Of a stretch of 7,099 nt of DNA, positions 1 through 5,685 are shown one piece after another. Position 1 is the first letter of the stretch. Every line of letters begins with the position of its first letter. The notes beneath the pieces are model-generated. The model did no database searches. It had not been told where the DNA came from and saw nothing but the letters and a program-made list of their open reading frames with translations. The DNA comes from Methanobacteriota archaeon (GTDB lineage: Archaea > Thermoplasmatota > Thermoplasmata > RBG-16-68-12), in assembly GCA_005879015.1 (NCBI GenBank), contig VBMC01000058.1:1-7099 (forward strand). Direction: 5' to 3'. Position numbers and translations under genes: made by a program.

Positions 1-1642
1 CGGCACCCAGATCGATTTTCGCGAAGAGCGGCTTCCCGACTCGGAGCTTCTGTCCGGCCGGCACGTCGTCGAGGGCGTCATCCCACCGCCGCTGGTGGAC
101 GTCTGAGTCGTATCCGAGGTCGTGCCACACGCGGGAGGCGCTGAATGGAAGGAAGGGCGCGGTGAGGATGGCCAGGGAACGCACGACGCGGAGGGCGACG
201 TGCAGGGCGGTGCCGCAGGCGGCCCGGTCCTTCTTCACGAGGTCCCACGGCGCTTTCTCGTCGAAGTATTGGTTGCCCAAGCGCGCGAGCTGGATTGTCT
301 CTTTCATGGCGTCCCGCAGGTGCACATAGTCGAGGTTCTGGCCGACCTTCTTCCATTGGTGCTCGATCGAACGGACCATCGCCTTGTCCACCGCGTCCAG
401 GAAGCCGGCCGCGGGCACCTCATGATTGAAGTTCTTGTCCGCGAACGTCAGGGCGCGATGCACGAAGTTCCCGTACACCGCGAGGAGCTCGCTGTTGTTG
501 CGCTGTGCGAAATCCTCCCACGCGAAGTCCGTATCCTTGAGCTCGGGCATCGTCGCGATCCCGTAGTATCGCAGCTGGTCCGGGTCGAAGCGCTCCAAGA
601 GATCGGACAGCCAGATCCCGCGGCCGCGACCCGTGCTCATCCGTTCGCCCGAGAAGTTCAGGAACTGCGTCGCGGGGACGTCGTAGGGCAGGGTCAGCTT
701 CTCGTCGGTGCCCATCAGGATCGCGGGCCAGAAGAGCGTGTGGAACACGATGTTGTCCTTTCCGATGAAGTAATAGTGCCGCGCATCGCGGTCGAACCAG
801 AAATCCTTCCATCCGTCGGGGTTCCCGTGGCGGCGGTACCACTCCTTCGTCGCGGTGAGATATCCCATGACGGCCTCGAACCACACGTAGATTCGTTTCG
901 TCTCGTACCCGGGGACCGGGACCTCGATCCCCCAGTCCAGGTCGCGCGTGATCGGCCGGTCTTTGAGGCCTTCTTCGAGCCAGCTGCGCGAGAACGTCAG
1001 GACAGGCAGGCGCCAGTGCTCCTTGCCCTTCGACATCCAGCGCTCGAGGGCGGCCTCGAACGCGCTGAGTCGGAAGAAGAAGTGGTTCGTCTCGCGGCGC
1101 TCCGGCGGAGTCCCGTGGATTCGACACCGCGCGTCGATCAAGTCGAACGGGTCCCAGAGGTGCCCGCAGTTCTCGCACTGGTCTCCCCGCGCCCGCGCGA
1201 AGCCGCAGTTCGGGCACTTCCCTTCGACGTACCGGTCCGGGAGGAAGTGCCTCCCCGCCGCGCAGTACGGGGAAGACATCTTCGCCTCGTAGACGTGGCC
1301 CTTGCTCTTGAGGGCGAGGAAGATCTCCTGGACCCAGGTCTTGTGGTGCGGGTCCGCGGTGTTCCAGTACAGATCGTACCGGACCCCGAGTTGCGCGATG
1401 TTCTTCTCGTGCATCGCGTGGTACCGCTCCGCGATGACCCTCGCGGGGACGCCTTCTTCGTCGGCCCGCACCATCACCGGCGTGCCGTGCATGTCCGAAC
1501 CGCCGACCATGAGGACCTCGTCGCCTTTCATCCGGTGGTATCGGGCGACGATATCCGCCGGGATGAACGTCGACACGGCGTGGCCGAGGTGCCGCGGCCC
1601 GGAGGCATAGGGCCACGCGACACAGACGAGGGTCTTCGTCAT
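1..1642 (-). CDS. metG: Methionyl-tRNA synthetase, 3' end beyond the window
   Basis: Class I aminoacyl-tRNA synthetase that charges tRNA-Met with methionine in the cytoplasm. The reading frame starts at ATG 1642 and stays open through 547 codons to the left edge. Residues 1-21 read MTKTLVCVAWPYASGPRHLG followed by H, containing the HIGH motif as HLGH (18-21). The zinc-binding connective region follows at 127-160 with CPNC (143-146) and CENC (156-159), and the KMSKS-type loop is RMSTG (334-338), then RGRGIW. The anticodon-binding helical domain begins near YGNFVHRALTF, and the visible end (KPLFAKID) matches the usual end of the MetRS core, so a possible C-terminal extension is unseen. Oddities: the first zinc knuckle is CAAG (127-130) rather than CxxC, and KMSKS is divergent. 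A TATA-like box about 28 bases before the ATG suggests a leaderless mRNA. The identification is firm. Confidence 0.97.
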   Translation of the reverse strand, partial: MTKTLVCVAWPYASGPRHLGHAVSTFIPADIVARYHRMKGDEVLMVGGSDMHGTPVMVRADEEGVPARVIAERYHAMHEKNIAQLGVRYDLYWNTADPHHKTWVQEIFLALKSKGHVYEAKMSSPYCAAGRHFLPDRYVEGKCPNCGFARARGDQCENCGHLWDPFDLIDARCRIHGTPPERRETNHFFFRLSAFEAALERWMSKGKEHWRLPVLTFSRSWLEEGLKDRPITRDLDWGIEVPVPGYETKRIYVWFEAVMGYLTATKEWYRRHGNPDGWKDFWFDRDARHYYFIGKDNIVFHTLFWPAILMGTDEKLTLPYDVPATQFLNFSGERMSTGRGRGIWLSDLLERFDPDQLRYYGIATMPELKDTDFAWEDFAQRNNSELLAVYGNFVHRALTFADKNFNHEVPAAGFLDAVDKAMVRSIEHQWKKVGQNLDYVHLRDAMKETIQLARLGNQYFDEKAPWDLVKKDRAACGTALHVALRVVRSLAILTAPFLPFSASRVWHDLGYDSDVHQRRWDDALDDVPAGQKLRVGKPLFAKIDLGA

Positions 1643-1666
1643 CCGGAGGCCCAAGAGGGCCGCTCG

Positions 1667-1672
1667 CTTAAA
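1667..1672 (-). promoter_or_regulatory. TATA-like box for metG
   Basis: On the minus strand this reads TTTAAG within AATGATTTAAGCG, an AT-rich island in GC-rich DNA. Its centre lies about 28 bases before the metG ATG, which would place transcription initiation at or next to the start codon (leaderless mRNA). No Shine-Dalgarno sequence is seen. Inferred from position and composition. Confidence 0.5.
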
Positions 1673-1733
1673 TCATTCGCCGCGGGCCGGGGACATCGCC
1701 CCGATGTAGGAGGCGATACGCGGACTCGATTCT

Positions 1734-1741
1734 GATTATCA
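1734..1741 (+). promoter_or_regulatory. Possible TATA box for the zinc-ribbon gene
   Basis: GATTATCA is the most TATA-like stretch upstream of the gene at 1802. Initiation about 25 bases downstream would fall near 1762, giving a leader of roughly 40 bases, and would sit inside the inverted repeat at 1754-1771. The intergenic region with metG is divergent, so both promoters share about 160 bases. Confidence 0.35.
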
Positions 1742-1753
1742 TTGCCAACAAGT

Positions 1754-1771
1754 CTTGACCAATGAGTCAAG
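1754..1771. promoter_or_regulatory. Inverted repeat, possible operator
   Basis: CTTGAC - CAATGA - GTCAAG is a perfect 6-bp inverted repeat with a 6-base spacer. It overlaps the predicted transcription start of the gene at 1802, where a repressor would block initiation. It could equally be a short leader hairpin or chance, because 6-bp inverted repeats are common. Confidence 0.3.
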
Positions 1772-1801
1772 CCTGAAAACCGCGATGAGCTCGACAAGCT
1801 G

Positions 1802-2368
1802 ATGTCGAAGCTCGGCACGATGCCGCGGATCCTCTGCTGGAAGTGCCGCAAGCTTACGCCGTTCGAGCTCGATCATTGCCAGCACTGCGGAGCCGCGTTT
1901 GCGGGCGCCACGGGCGGGGCCTACGGTCCCGGTCGACCGGCCAGCTCTCGATCCGCTCCCGGGATTCGAGAGTCATCGAAGCCCAAGTCGCGCACCCTCT
2001 CCCAGATTGTCGACGATCTTCAACGGACGAATGACCACGTGGACCGTCCCAGCAGACGACCGAAAGGCCCTCGTCAGGACACGGATGCCTCCCTACACTT
2101 GTACCAGTGCCCGACTTGCGGGCGATTCGTCTCGGAGGAAGCGACGAACTGCGCCTGCGGGGTGCGGTTCGCTCCAAATCCACTGACGTTCTCGTGTCCG
2201 GAGTGCGGATCCCATGTCCCCGTCGAGGGCGCGGCGTGTCCCGTGTGCGGCATCGAGTTCGGGCCGATGGGAGCCGACGAGATGCTGATCTTCTCCTGTC
2301 CGCGATGCGGGTCGCGCGTCGCGTCGGATCAATCGCGCTGCTCGTGCGGCGTCTGGTTCGAGGACTGA
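1802..2368 (+). CDS. Protein with four zinc ribbons, function unknown
   Basis: A 188-residue soluble protein that appears to carry four zinc ribbons. Ribbon 1 (residues 12-30) has CWKC and CQHC. A low-complexity, charged and Pro/Ser-rich linker follows (about 35-98). Three C-terminal ribbons come next: CPTC/CACG (103-120), CPEC/CPVC (132-150) and CPRC/CSCG (166-183). Ribbons 2 and 4 use C-x-C for their second half, ribbons 1 and 3 use C-x2-C. No catalytic domain, signal peptide or membrane segment is visible. Such arrays usually mediate protein or nucleic-acid binding, but no partner can be named. An in-frame stop at 1763 limits upstream extension. ATG 1802 is the first start, and ATG 1820, which gives MPRILCWKC, is also plausible. 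No clear ribosome-binding site is seen. The gene is real on codon use (GC-rich third positions) and the repeated Cys motifs. Confidence 0.85.
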   Translation: MSKLGTMPRILCWKCRKLTPFELDHCQHCGAAFAGATGGAYGPGRPASSRSAPGIRESSKPKSRTLSQIVDDLQRTNDHVDRPSRRPKGPRQDTDASLHLYQCPTCGRFVSEEATNCACGVRFAPNPLTFSCPECGSHVPVEGAACPVCGIEFGPMGADEMLIFSCPRCGSRVASDQSRCSCGVWFED

Positions 2369-2405
2369 GCGGAAGTATCAGCCCTGAGAACCGTCCAAGA
2401 AGTCC

Positions 2406-2413
2406 TTTATCAT
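2406..2413 (+). promoter_or_regulatory. TATA-like box for the 96-residue gene
   Basis: TTTATCAT is an AT-rich stretch about 60 bases before ATG 2469. Initiation would be near 2434, leaving a leader of about 35 bases that contains the hairpin at 2436-2451. Confidence 0.4.
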
Positions 2414-2435
2414 TTGACCGCGTGAATTCTTCCGG

Positions 2436-2451
2436 CGACGGAACTCCGTCG
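2436..2451 (+). promoter_or_regulatory. Leader hairpin or operator, CGACGG-AACT-CCGTCG
   Basis: A perfect 6-bp GC-rich inverted repeat with a 4-base loop ends 17 bases before ATG 2469. In RNA it would be a stable hairpin at the very start of the predicted leader. In DNA it could be an operator just past the TATA box. Role unknown. Confidence 0.3.
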
Positions 2452-2468
2452 AAGGACGCCCAACCGCG

Positions 2469-2759
2469 ATGAAACCGAAACGCCCGCGGATCGCGACGAG
2501 GAAGACGTACTACCTCGTCCTCTGGTGGATGTCGCAGACGCCGTACGCGGCGATTTTCGAGAACCAGGTGGCGGCCGAGGCGGCCGCGAACGTCCGAAAC
2601 GCCCTCCTGGTGACGATCTCCGGCCGCGACGCCAAGGTGGACCAAATCTTGGATTGGTACCGCCGCGACGAATCCGGCCGGCCGATGCCCGCCGAGTGGC
2701 GCGACCTCATCGGTCAGATTCACGTGCCTTGGCTCGCTAAGCCGAAGGCGGCCGTCTGA
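2469..2759 (+). CDS. Small soluble hypothetical protein (96 residues)
   Basis: I do not recognise this protein. It is 96 residues long, begins with a basic stretch (MKPKRPRIATRKT) and continues into an aromatic/hydrophobic segment, YYLVLWWMSQTPYAAIFEN (14-32). An Ala-rich probable helix follows (VAAEAAANVRNALLV), then a charged C-terminal half with several Trp residues (ILDWYRRDE, AEWRDLI, HVPWL). There is no Cys, no signal peptide and no convincing membrane segment. Codon third positions are strongly GC-rich like the neighbours, which supports a real gene. It stands alone between two zinc-ribbon genes, about 100 bases after one and 134 before the other, with its own TATA-like box and a leader hairpin. 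The later ATG at 2529 would cut off the basic and aromatic start and is less likely. Confidence 0.7.
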   Translation: MKPKRPRIATRKTYYLVLWWMSQTPYAAIFENQVAAEAAANVRNALLVTISGRDAKVDQILDWYRRDESGRPMPAEWRDLIGQIHVPWLAKPKAAV

Positions 2760-2858
2760 TCCCGCGAAGCCAGGTACGTTCAAACCACCCCGCCCGGCCG
2801 CCCGGGCCAGCCCAGGTCGACGGGGCATGATATCAAATCGGATAGAGAGGAAGAAACG

Positions 2859-2866
2859 ACTATAGC
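2859..2866 (+). promoter_or_regulatory. TATA-like box for the zinc-ribbon membrane gene
   Basis: ACTATAGC is centred about 32 bases before ATG 2894, so the transcript would have a leader of only a few bases or none. Another AT-rich patch at 2829-2838 could also serve. Confidence 0.45.
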
Positions 2867-2893
2867 CTCAGACCGCGGGAGCGGGTTGCCGTC

Positions 2894-3352
2894 ATGGCGC
2901 AATCGCAAGACGTCGTCGCGGAGTGTCCGACCTGCAAGGCGGTCGTGGCCCTCGACGCGACGGAATGTCCGCAGTGCGGAGAGCTATTTGACCAGGAGGT
3001 TGCGACCGGCGGGCCAGGCCCGGCGAACGTGACGGAGACCGATCGGTCGAGCGACCAAGATGGCACGGTGGAGCCCAAGACCGGGTTCCGAGAGAAGTTC
3101 CTGTTCTACACCGGGATTTTCCTCATCCTCCTCGGAGGGCCTGGCATCGCGCTGGGGTCCTGGCTGCACGACGTGATGCAGATCGGCGTGGGCGAGTTCC
3201 GCGCGTTCGACGTCTTCGGACCCTGGAACCGGCTTGTCACCGCGATCGGTCTCATTGTCCTCATCGTCGGCATCGTGTTCCTGATCCTGAGCCTTCGGTT
3301 TTCGCGTCCCTCGGACGTCGAGAAAGACCTGGACGCGCTCCGCGAATCGTGA
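2894..3352 (+). CDS. Zinc-ribbon protein with two membrane segments
   Basis: A 152-residue membrane protein. The N-terminal zinc ribbon has CPTC at 11-14 and CPQC at 25-28, followed by an acidic, Gly/Pro/Ser-rich linker (33-63). Two hydrophobic segments follow, at about 69-91 (FLFYTGIFLILLGGPGIALGS) and 114-134 (LVTAIGLIVLIVGIVFLILSL), separated by an aromatic loop (LHDVMQIGVGEFRAFDVFGPWNR). The tail is short and charged (RFSRPSDVEKDLDALRES). With an even number of helices both ends should lie on the same side, presumably the cytoplasm because of the zinc ribbon. Small zinc-ribbon membrane proteins of this layout are common in archaea and mostly uncharacterised, so no function is assigned. 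It is the second ribbon protein within 1.6 kb, but its single ribbon and membrane part make recent duplication unlikely. Confidence 0.85.
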   Translation: MAQSQDVVAECPTCKAVVALDATECPQCGELFDQEVATGGPGPANVTETDRSSDQDGTVEPKTGFREKFLFYTGIFLILLGGPGIALGSWLHDVMQIGVGEFRAFDVFGPWNRLVTAIGLIVLIVGIVFLILSLRFSRPSDVEKDLDALRES

Positions 3353-3380
3353 CGAATTGCGGCAGCGCGCACCGCTCGCC

Positions 3381-3395
3381 TATATCGTTATATCA
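3381..3395 (+). promoter_or_regulatory. Orphan TATA-like region
   Basis: TATATCGTTATATCA contains the word TATATC twice, 8 bases apart, and is the most AT-rich patch in this gap. No intact gene follows at the right distance. It may be the old promoter of the TRAM gene whose 3' half survives at 3462-3584, or it may drive a small RNA beginning near the hairpin at 3401-3418. Confidence 0.35.
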
Positions 3396-3400
3396 GGGAC

Positions 3401-3418
3401 GGCGCGGCTGATCGCGCC
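3401..3418 (+). other. GC hairpin GGCGCG-GCTGAT-CGCGCC
   Basis: A perfect 6-bp stem made only of G and C with a 6-base loop, placed where transcription from the TATA-like region at 3388-3395 would begin. No T-tract follows, so it is not a classical terminator. Confidence 0.35.
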
Positions 3419-3461
3419 ACGCGAGCAGACGACGACGAGCGACTATGACGACCGACGATGA

Positions 3462-3584
3462 CTGACAATCTATAGCACGGTGCTGGGATGGTTCGTCCCG
3501 GGGACGAAGGTCGGGGATCAGGTGAAGATCCGGATCACGAAGGTCCACCGCCGTATGGCCTTCGGAGAAGTCCTCAAGGAATGA
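3462..3584 (+). pseudogene. TRAM-domain gene remnant (C-terminal part)
   Basis: The open stretch ending at TGA 3582-3584 translates to ...STVLGWFVPGTKVGDQVK followed by IRITKVHRRMAFGEVLKE. This matches the second half of a TRAM domain, whose family pattern is roughly G-F-V-V-F-V-P-G-x-K-x-G-D-x-V-x-V-x-I-T-x-V-x-x-x-x-A-x-x-E-V. TRAM is a small beta-barrel RNA-binding domain found in RNA-modifying enzymes and in stand-alone archaeal proteins. The first strands (the usual GDGIARV part) are missing: an in-frame stop sits at 3459-3461, and neither other frame upstream supplies them. Two residues also seem lost before FVPG. Only GTG 3480 could start translation, which would give 34 residues lacking half the barrel. 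I read it as a relic, though a translated micro-protein is not excluded. Confidence 0.7.
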
Positions 3585-3625
3585 TGCGGCACGGTGCGGA
3601 GAGAAACCGGGATGGGGCGAGCGAC

Positions 3626-3671
3626 AGCCGCGTGTCGGCTCCGCTTCATCGACACGTGTCGAAGGCTTCGA
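3626..3671. repeat. Cluster of overlapping palindromes
   Basis: Four inverted repeats lie in 46 bases: AGCCG-CGTGT-CGGCT (3626-3640), CGTGTCG with CGACACG (3631-3637 and 3650-3656), the 12-bp perfect palindrome CGACACGTGTCG (3650-3661), and TCGAAG-G-CTTCGA (3659-3671). The words CGTGTCG/CGACACG thus occur three times in alternating orientation. The cluster ends about 20 bases before the TATA-like box of the gene at 3732, a natural place for activator or repressor sites. Confidence 0.45.
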
Positions 3672-3689
3672 AAACTGTAAAATAACTTC

Positions 3690-3697
3690 CTTATACC
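3690..3697 (+). promoter_or_regulatory. TATA-like box for the exported-protein operon
   Basis: CTTATACC follows an A-rich patch (3671-3685) that could act as the TFB recognition element. It is centred about 38 bases before ATG 3732, giving a leader of roughly 12 bases. Confidence 0.5.
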
Positions 3698-3731
3698 TGC
3701 CGACCCCCATCGAGTCCGAGGACGTTGTCCC

Positions 3732-4787
3732 ATGGTTTTCACCCGCGCCGCCGCGATGGCGTTCGCCTCCTCCGCCGCTCTGGCCGTGGTCCTCGCTTCT
3801 TCCTTGGCCGTCGCCGACGGCACCACCGATTCGGATGGCGACGGGGTCCCGGACGACCTCGAAGCGGCGACCCAGCGGACCGTCGCGGTGAGCACCGCGG
3901 GAGACGAGTTCAACGTCTCGAGCCACCTGGGGACGGCCCCCGAGGAGGACCAGTTCGATCTGTCCTACCATGCGGGGACGTTCGACGTCTGGTACAGTCA
4001 GACGGGCGGGATCGCCAGCTCCTACGAGCTCGAGGTCCTGAACCTCATCGCCTGGAAGGACGGGAACACCAACGGTCGGATCGACCCCGGCGAGATCGTC
4101 CGAACGATCACCCTCGGCCCCGCCGCCTTCAGTGAGGTCCGGGTCCTTGCTTCGAATCGGACCGAAGTCGACGGGGGTCGTGTCTTCCAGTTCCTCGCCC
4201 CGAGCCGCGACGCGAACGTCACGTTGAACGTGACCGTGGGGCAACGCTTCGAACGGATCGATGGCATCGTCCTCACGCCAATGGAGGCCCGGTTGGATAT
4301 CGGGGTCAAGCCCGCCGTCGTGCCTCCCGGAGCGATCCTGGGACTTGTGTTCCGGATGGACACCGGCGAACGGGTCACGCTCGAGGACCACAGCTGGGAC
4401 GAGGAGAACCACTTCGCTCCGGACGAGCGGGAGATCAACGTGACCGCGAGCGGCCAAGGCCACTCGTCCACCGTGTTCTTCTCCTGGTCGAACTCGGCCC
4501 TCGCGGACGGGAGCCCGATTCCCGTCAAGCTCATGAAAGCGCCCACGCAACCGAGTCCGTACGATCTCACCCTCACGTACGCGTTCGGTTCTCCCGCGCC
4601 GAGCACCCAGGTCCTGCAACACGCGACACTCGGGGTTCGCAGCACGGTCTACGAAATCCGCCGGTCGGCGGTGGGTCCCGGACCCCAGGGCGATTTCGTT
4701 TTGTACGTGGCGACCTTCGCGGGCGCGACGGCCTTCGTCGTAATGACAATCGTCCTCGCGAATCGCCGGCGGAGCCGCAAGCCTTAA
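3732..4787 (+). CDS. Exported, C-terminally anchored protein with EF-hand-like loops
   Basis: A 351-residue protein predicted to face the cell exterior. Residues 1-28 form a signal peptide (R5, then Ala/Val/Leu-rich to LAVA-D). Two loops match the 12-residue calcium pattern. One is D33-x-D35-x-D37-G-x-P-D41-x-x-E44 (TSP3/dockerin style). The other is D110-x-N112-x-N114-G-x-I-D118-x-x-E121, which fits a canonical EF-hand loop at every ligand position. The rest is beta-rich, without catalytic motifs I recognise, and has several N-x-S/T sequons such as NVS at 61-63 and several NVT. A single C-terminal membrane helix (about 322-342) ends in a basic tail, NRRRSRKP, which should stay cytoplasmic. 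It heads a co-directional trio with a small membrane protein 33 bases downstream and a regulator after it. A surface role with calcium-stabilised folding is likely; the exact function is unknown. Confidence 0.85.
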   Translation: MVFTRAAAMAFASSAALAVVLASSLAVADGTTDSDGDGVPDDLEAATQRTVAVSTAGDEFNVSSHLGTAPEEDQFDLSYHAGTFDVWYSQTGGIASSYELEVLNLIAWKDGNTNGRIDPGEIVRTITLGPAAFSEVRVLASNRTEVDGGRVFQFLAPSRDANVTLNVTVGQRFERIDGIVLTPMEARLDIGVKPAVVPPGAILGLVFRMDTGERVTLEDHSWDEENHFAPDEREINVTASGQGHSSTVFFSWSNSALADGSPIPVKLMKAPTQPSPYDLTLTYAFGSPAPSTQVLQHATLGVRSTVYEIRRSAVGPGPQGDFVLYVATFAGATAFVVMTIVLANRRRSRKP

Positions 4788-4820
4788 CACCGTTCTCCCT
4801 TACGGTCCGCGGCGGTCCCC

Positions 4821-5087
4821 GTGGTGGCCATTGAGAATGTCTTGCTTGCAACCGTCTCCGTCTTCGCGCTCGCCCTGACTCTCATCGCCGTGATCGCATT
4901 CCGGCGAACCCGCGATCGACACCTCGTGTTCCTCGCGGGCGCCTTCGGCGTCTTCTTCCTGAAGGGCCTGGTCCTGACGATTTTCCTCTTTTCGCCGACG
5001 ATCGACCTTCGGCAGACGTTCGTCCTGTCCGGTGCCCTCGACCTCGTGATCCTCGCCCTCTTCTACGGGTTCACGCTGCGGCGTTGA
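4821..5087 (+). CDS. Small three-helix membrane protein beside a wHTH regulator
   Basis: An 88-residue membrane protein starting at GTG 4821 (a second GTG at 4824 is equivalent). Three hydrophobic helices are visible: about 7-27 (VLLATVSVFALALTLIAVIAF), 35-57 (LVFLAGAFGVFFLKGLVLTI and following) and 66-84. Conserved-looking features are the short basic loop RRTRDRH (28-34) after helix 1, the Lys in helix 2 (FFLKG) and a terminal LRR. The layout resembles the small three-helix proteins that sit next to winged-helix regulators in many archaeal genomes (the DUF7521-like type), recalled from family knowledge and not checked by search. It is 33 bases after the exported-protein gene and 7 bases before the regulator gene, so co-transcription is very likely. 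It may act as a membrane partner of the regulator. That role is inference. Confidence 0.85.
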   Translation: MVAIENVLLATVSVFALALTLIAVIAFRRTRDRHLVFLAGAFGVFFLKGLVLTIFLFSPTIDLRQTFVLSGALDLVILALFYGFTLRR

Positions 5088-5094
5088 GCGGTGC

Positions 5095-5652
5095 ATGGCG
5101 TCCAAGGACGAGGACATCCTGGCGGTCCAGACTCGAAAGGACCTCTACGATTTTGTCCGCCACAACCCCGGGTTTCATCTTCGTGAGCTGGCTCGCGCCC
5201 TGAACCTGTCCATCACCCTCGCGGACTACCACCTGCGATTCCTGGAGAGGCATGACCTGATCACGTCCTCGATGGACGGAGAGTACAAGCGGTTCTATCC
5301 GCGTTCCACGCCCGGCCTCGCCGACCCGCGTCCGGCGCTGACCGAGACGGACCGACAGATCCTCGGGTTCCTGCGTCAGCCGGTGCCGCTTCGCGTGATG
5401 AACTTCCTCATGGAGCGAGAGGACGCCACGCACAAGAGGATCCTGGAACAGGTGCCAGTCTCGCCGTCCACCCTCTCCCATCACCTCAAGAAAATGCAGG
5501 CCGCGGGGATCATCGACCGCGCGGAGTCGAAGGATCGAGGCTATCGCATCCTGAATCCGAAATCCGTCGCCCGTCTCATGGCGACGTACGAGCTCGCGTC
5601 CTCGGACCAGGTCGATACGTTCATCCGGGTCTGGGGCGAGTTCCGGCTCTAG
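5095..5652 (+). CDS. Double winged-helix transcription regulator
   Basis: A 185-residue cytoplasmic DNA-binding protein with two winged-helix domains. Domain 1 (about 8-70) runs from ILAVQTRKDLYDFVRHNPGF through helix-turn-helix HLRELARALNLSITLADYHL, then RFLERHDLI and a wing, SSMDGEYKRFYP. Domain 2 (about 82-165) has the helix-turn-helix THKRILEQVPVSPSTLSHHL, then KKMQAAGII and a wing, RAESKDRGYRIL. Both resemble ArsR/MarR-type domains, and tandem pairs like this are common in Thermoplasmatota and haloarchaea. No Cys metal-sensing site or ligand domain is visible, so the signal probably comes from a partner, perhaps the membrane protein encoded 7 bases upstream. ATG 5095 is chosen because it directly follows the upstream stop and the sequence begins just before helix 1. 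The palindromes at 3626-3671, ahead of the operon, are candidate binding sites for autoregulation. Confidence 0.9.
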   Translation: MASKDEDILAVQTRKDLYDFVRHNPGFHLRELARALNLSITLADYHLRFLERHDLITSSMDGEYKRFYPRSTPGLADPRPALTETDRQILGFLRQPVPLRVMNFLMEREDATHKRILEQVPVSPSTLSHHLKKMQAAGIIDRAESKDRGYRILNPKSVARLMATYELASSDQVDTFIRVWGEFRL

Positions 5653-5660
5653 CGACGAAG

Positions 5661-5684
5661 GGTCGGACCGTTCCACGCCCGACC
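5661..5684. terminator. Hairpin between convergent genes
   Basis: GGTCGG (5661-5666) pairs with CCGACC (5679-5684) across a 12-base loop. The left arm also contains the short palindrome GGTC-G-GACC. It fills the 33-base gap between two convergent genes, so it may help end transcription from both sides. No T-tract is present. Confidence 0.3.
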
Positions 5685-5685
5685 G

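Larger units (their letters stand above)
3353..3731. other. Intergenic region with decayed gene and palindromes
   Basis: No intact gene is seen in these 379 bases. From left to right it holds a double TATA-like stretch (3381-3395), a GC hairpin (3401-3418), a relic of a TRAM-domain gene (3462-3584), a cluster of overlapping palindromes (3626-3671) and the promoter of the gene at 3732. The two short frames starting at 3445 and 3458 stop after five or six codons. Confidence 0.6.

Noticed and set aside
122..1735. A 537-codon open frame on the plus strand across metG
   Set aside because: It is antisense to the clearly identified methionyl-tRNA synthetase, and its Arg/Val/Pro-rich composition is that of a shadow frame in GC-rich DNA.
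1854..2828. A 324-codon open frame on the minus strand across two small genes
   Set aside because: Its translation is low-complexity and Arg-rich, and it overlaps genes with clear Cys motifs and promoters on the plus strand.
3393..4790. A 465-codon open frame on the minus strand across the exported-protein gene
   Set aside because: The plus-strand protein has a signal peptide, calcium-loop motifs and an anchor. The minus frame shows only Arg/Asp/Gly-rich shadow sequence.
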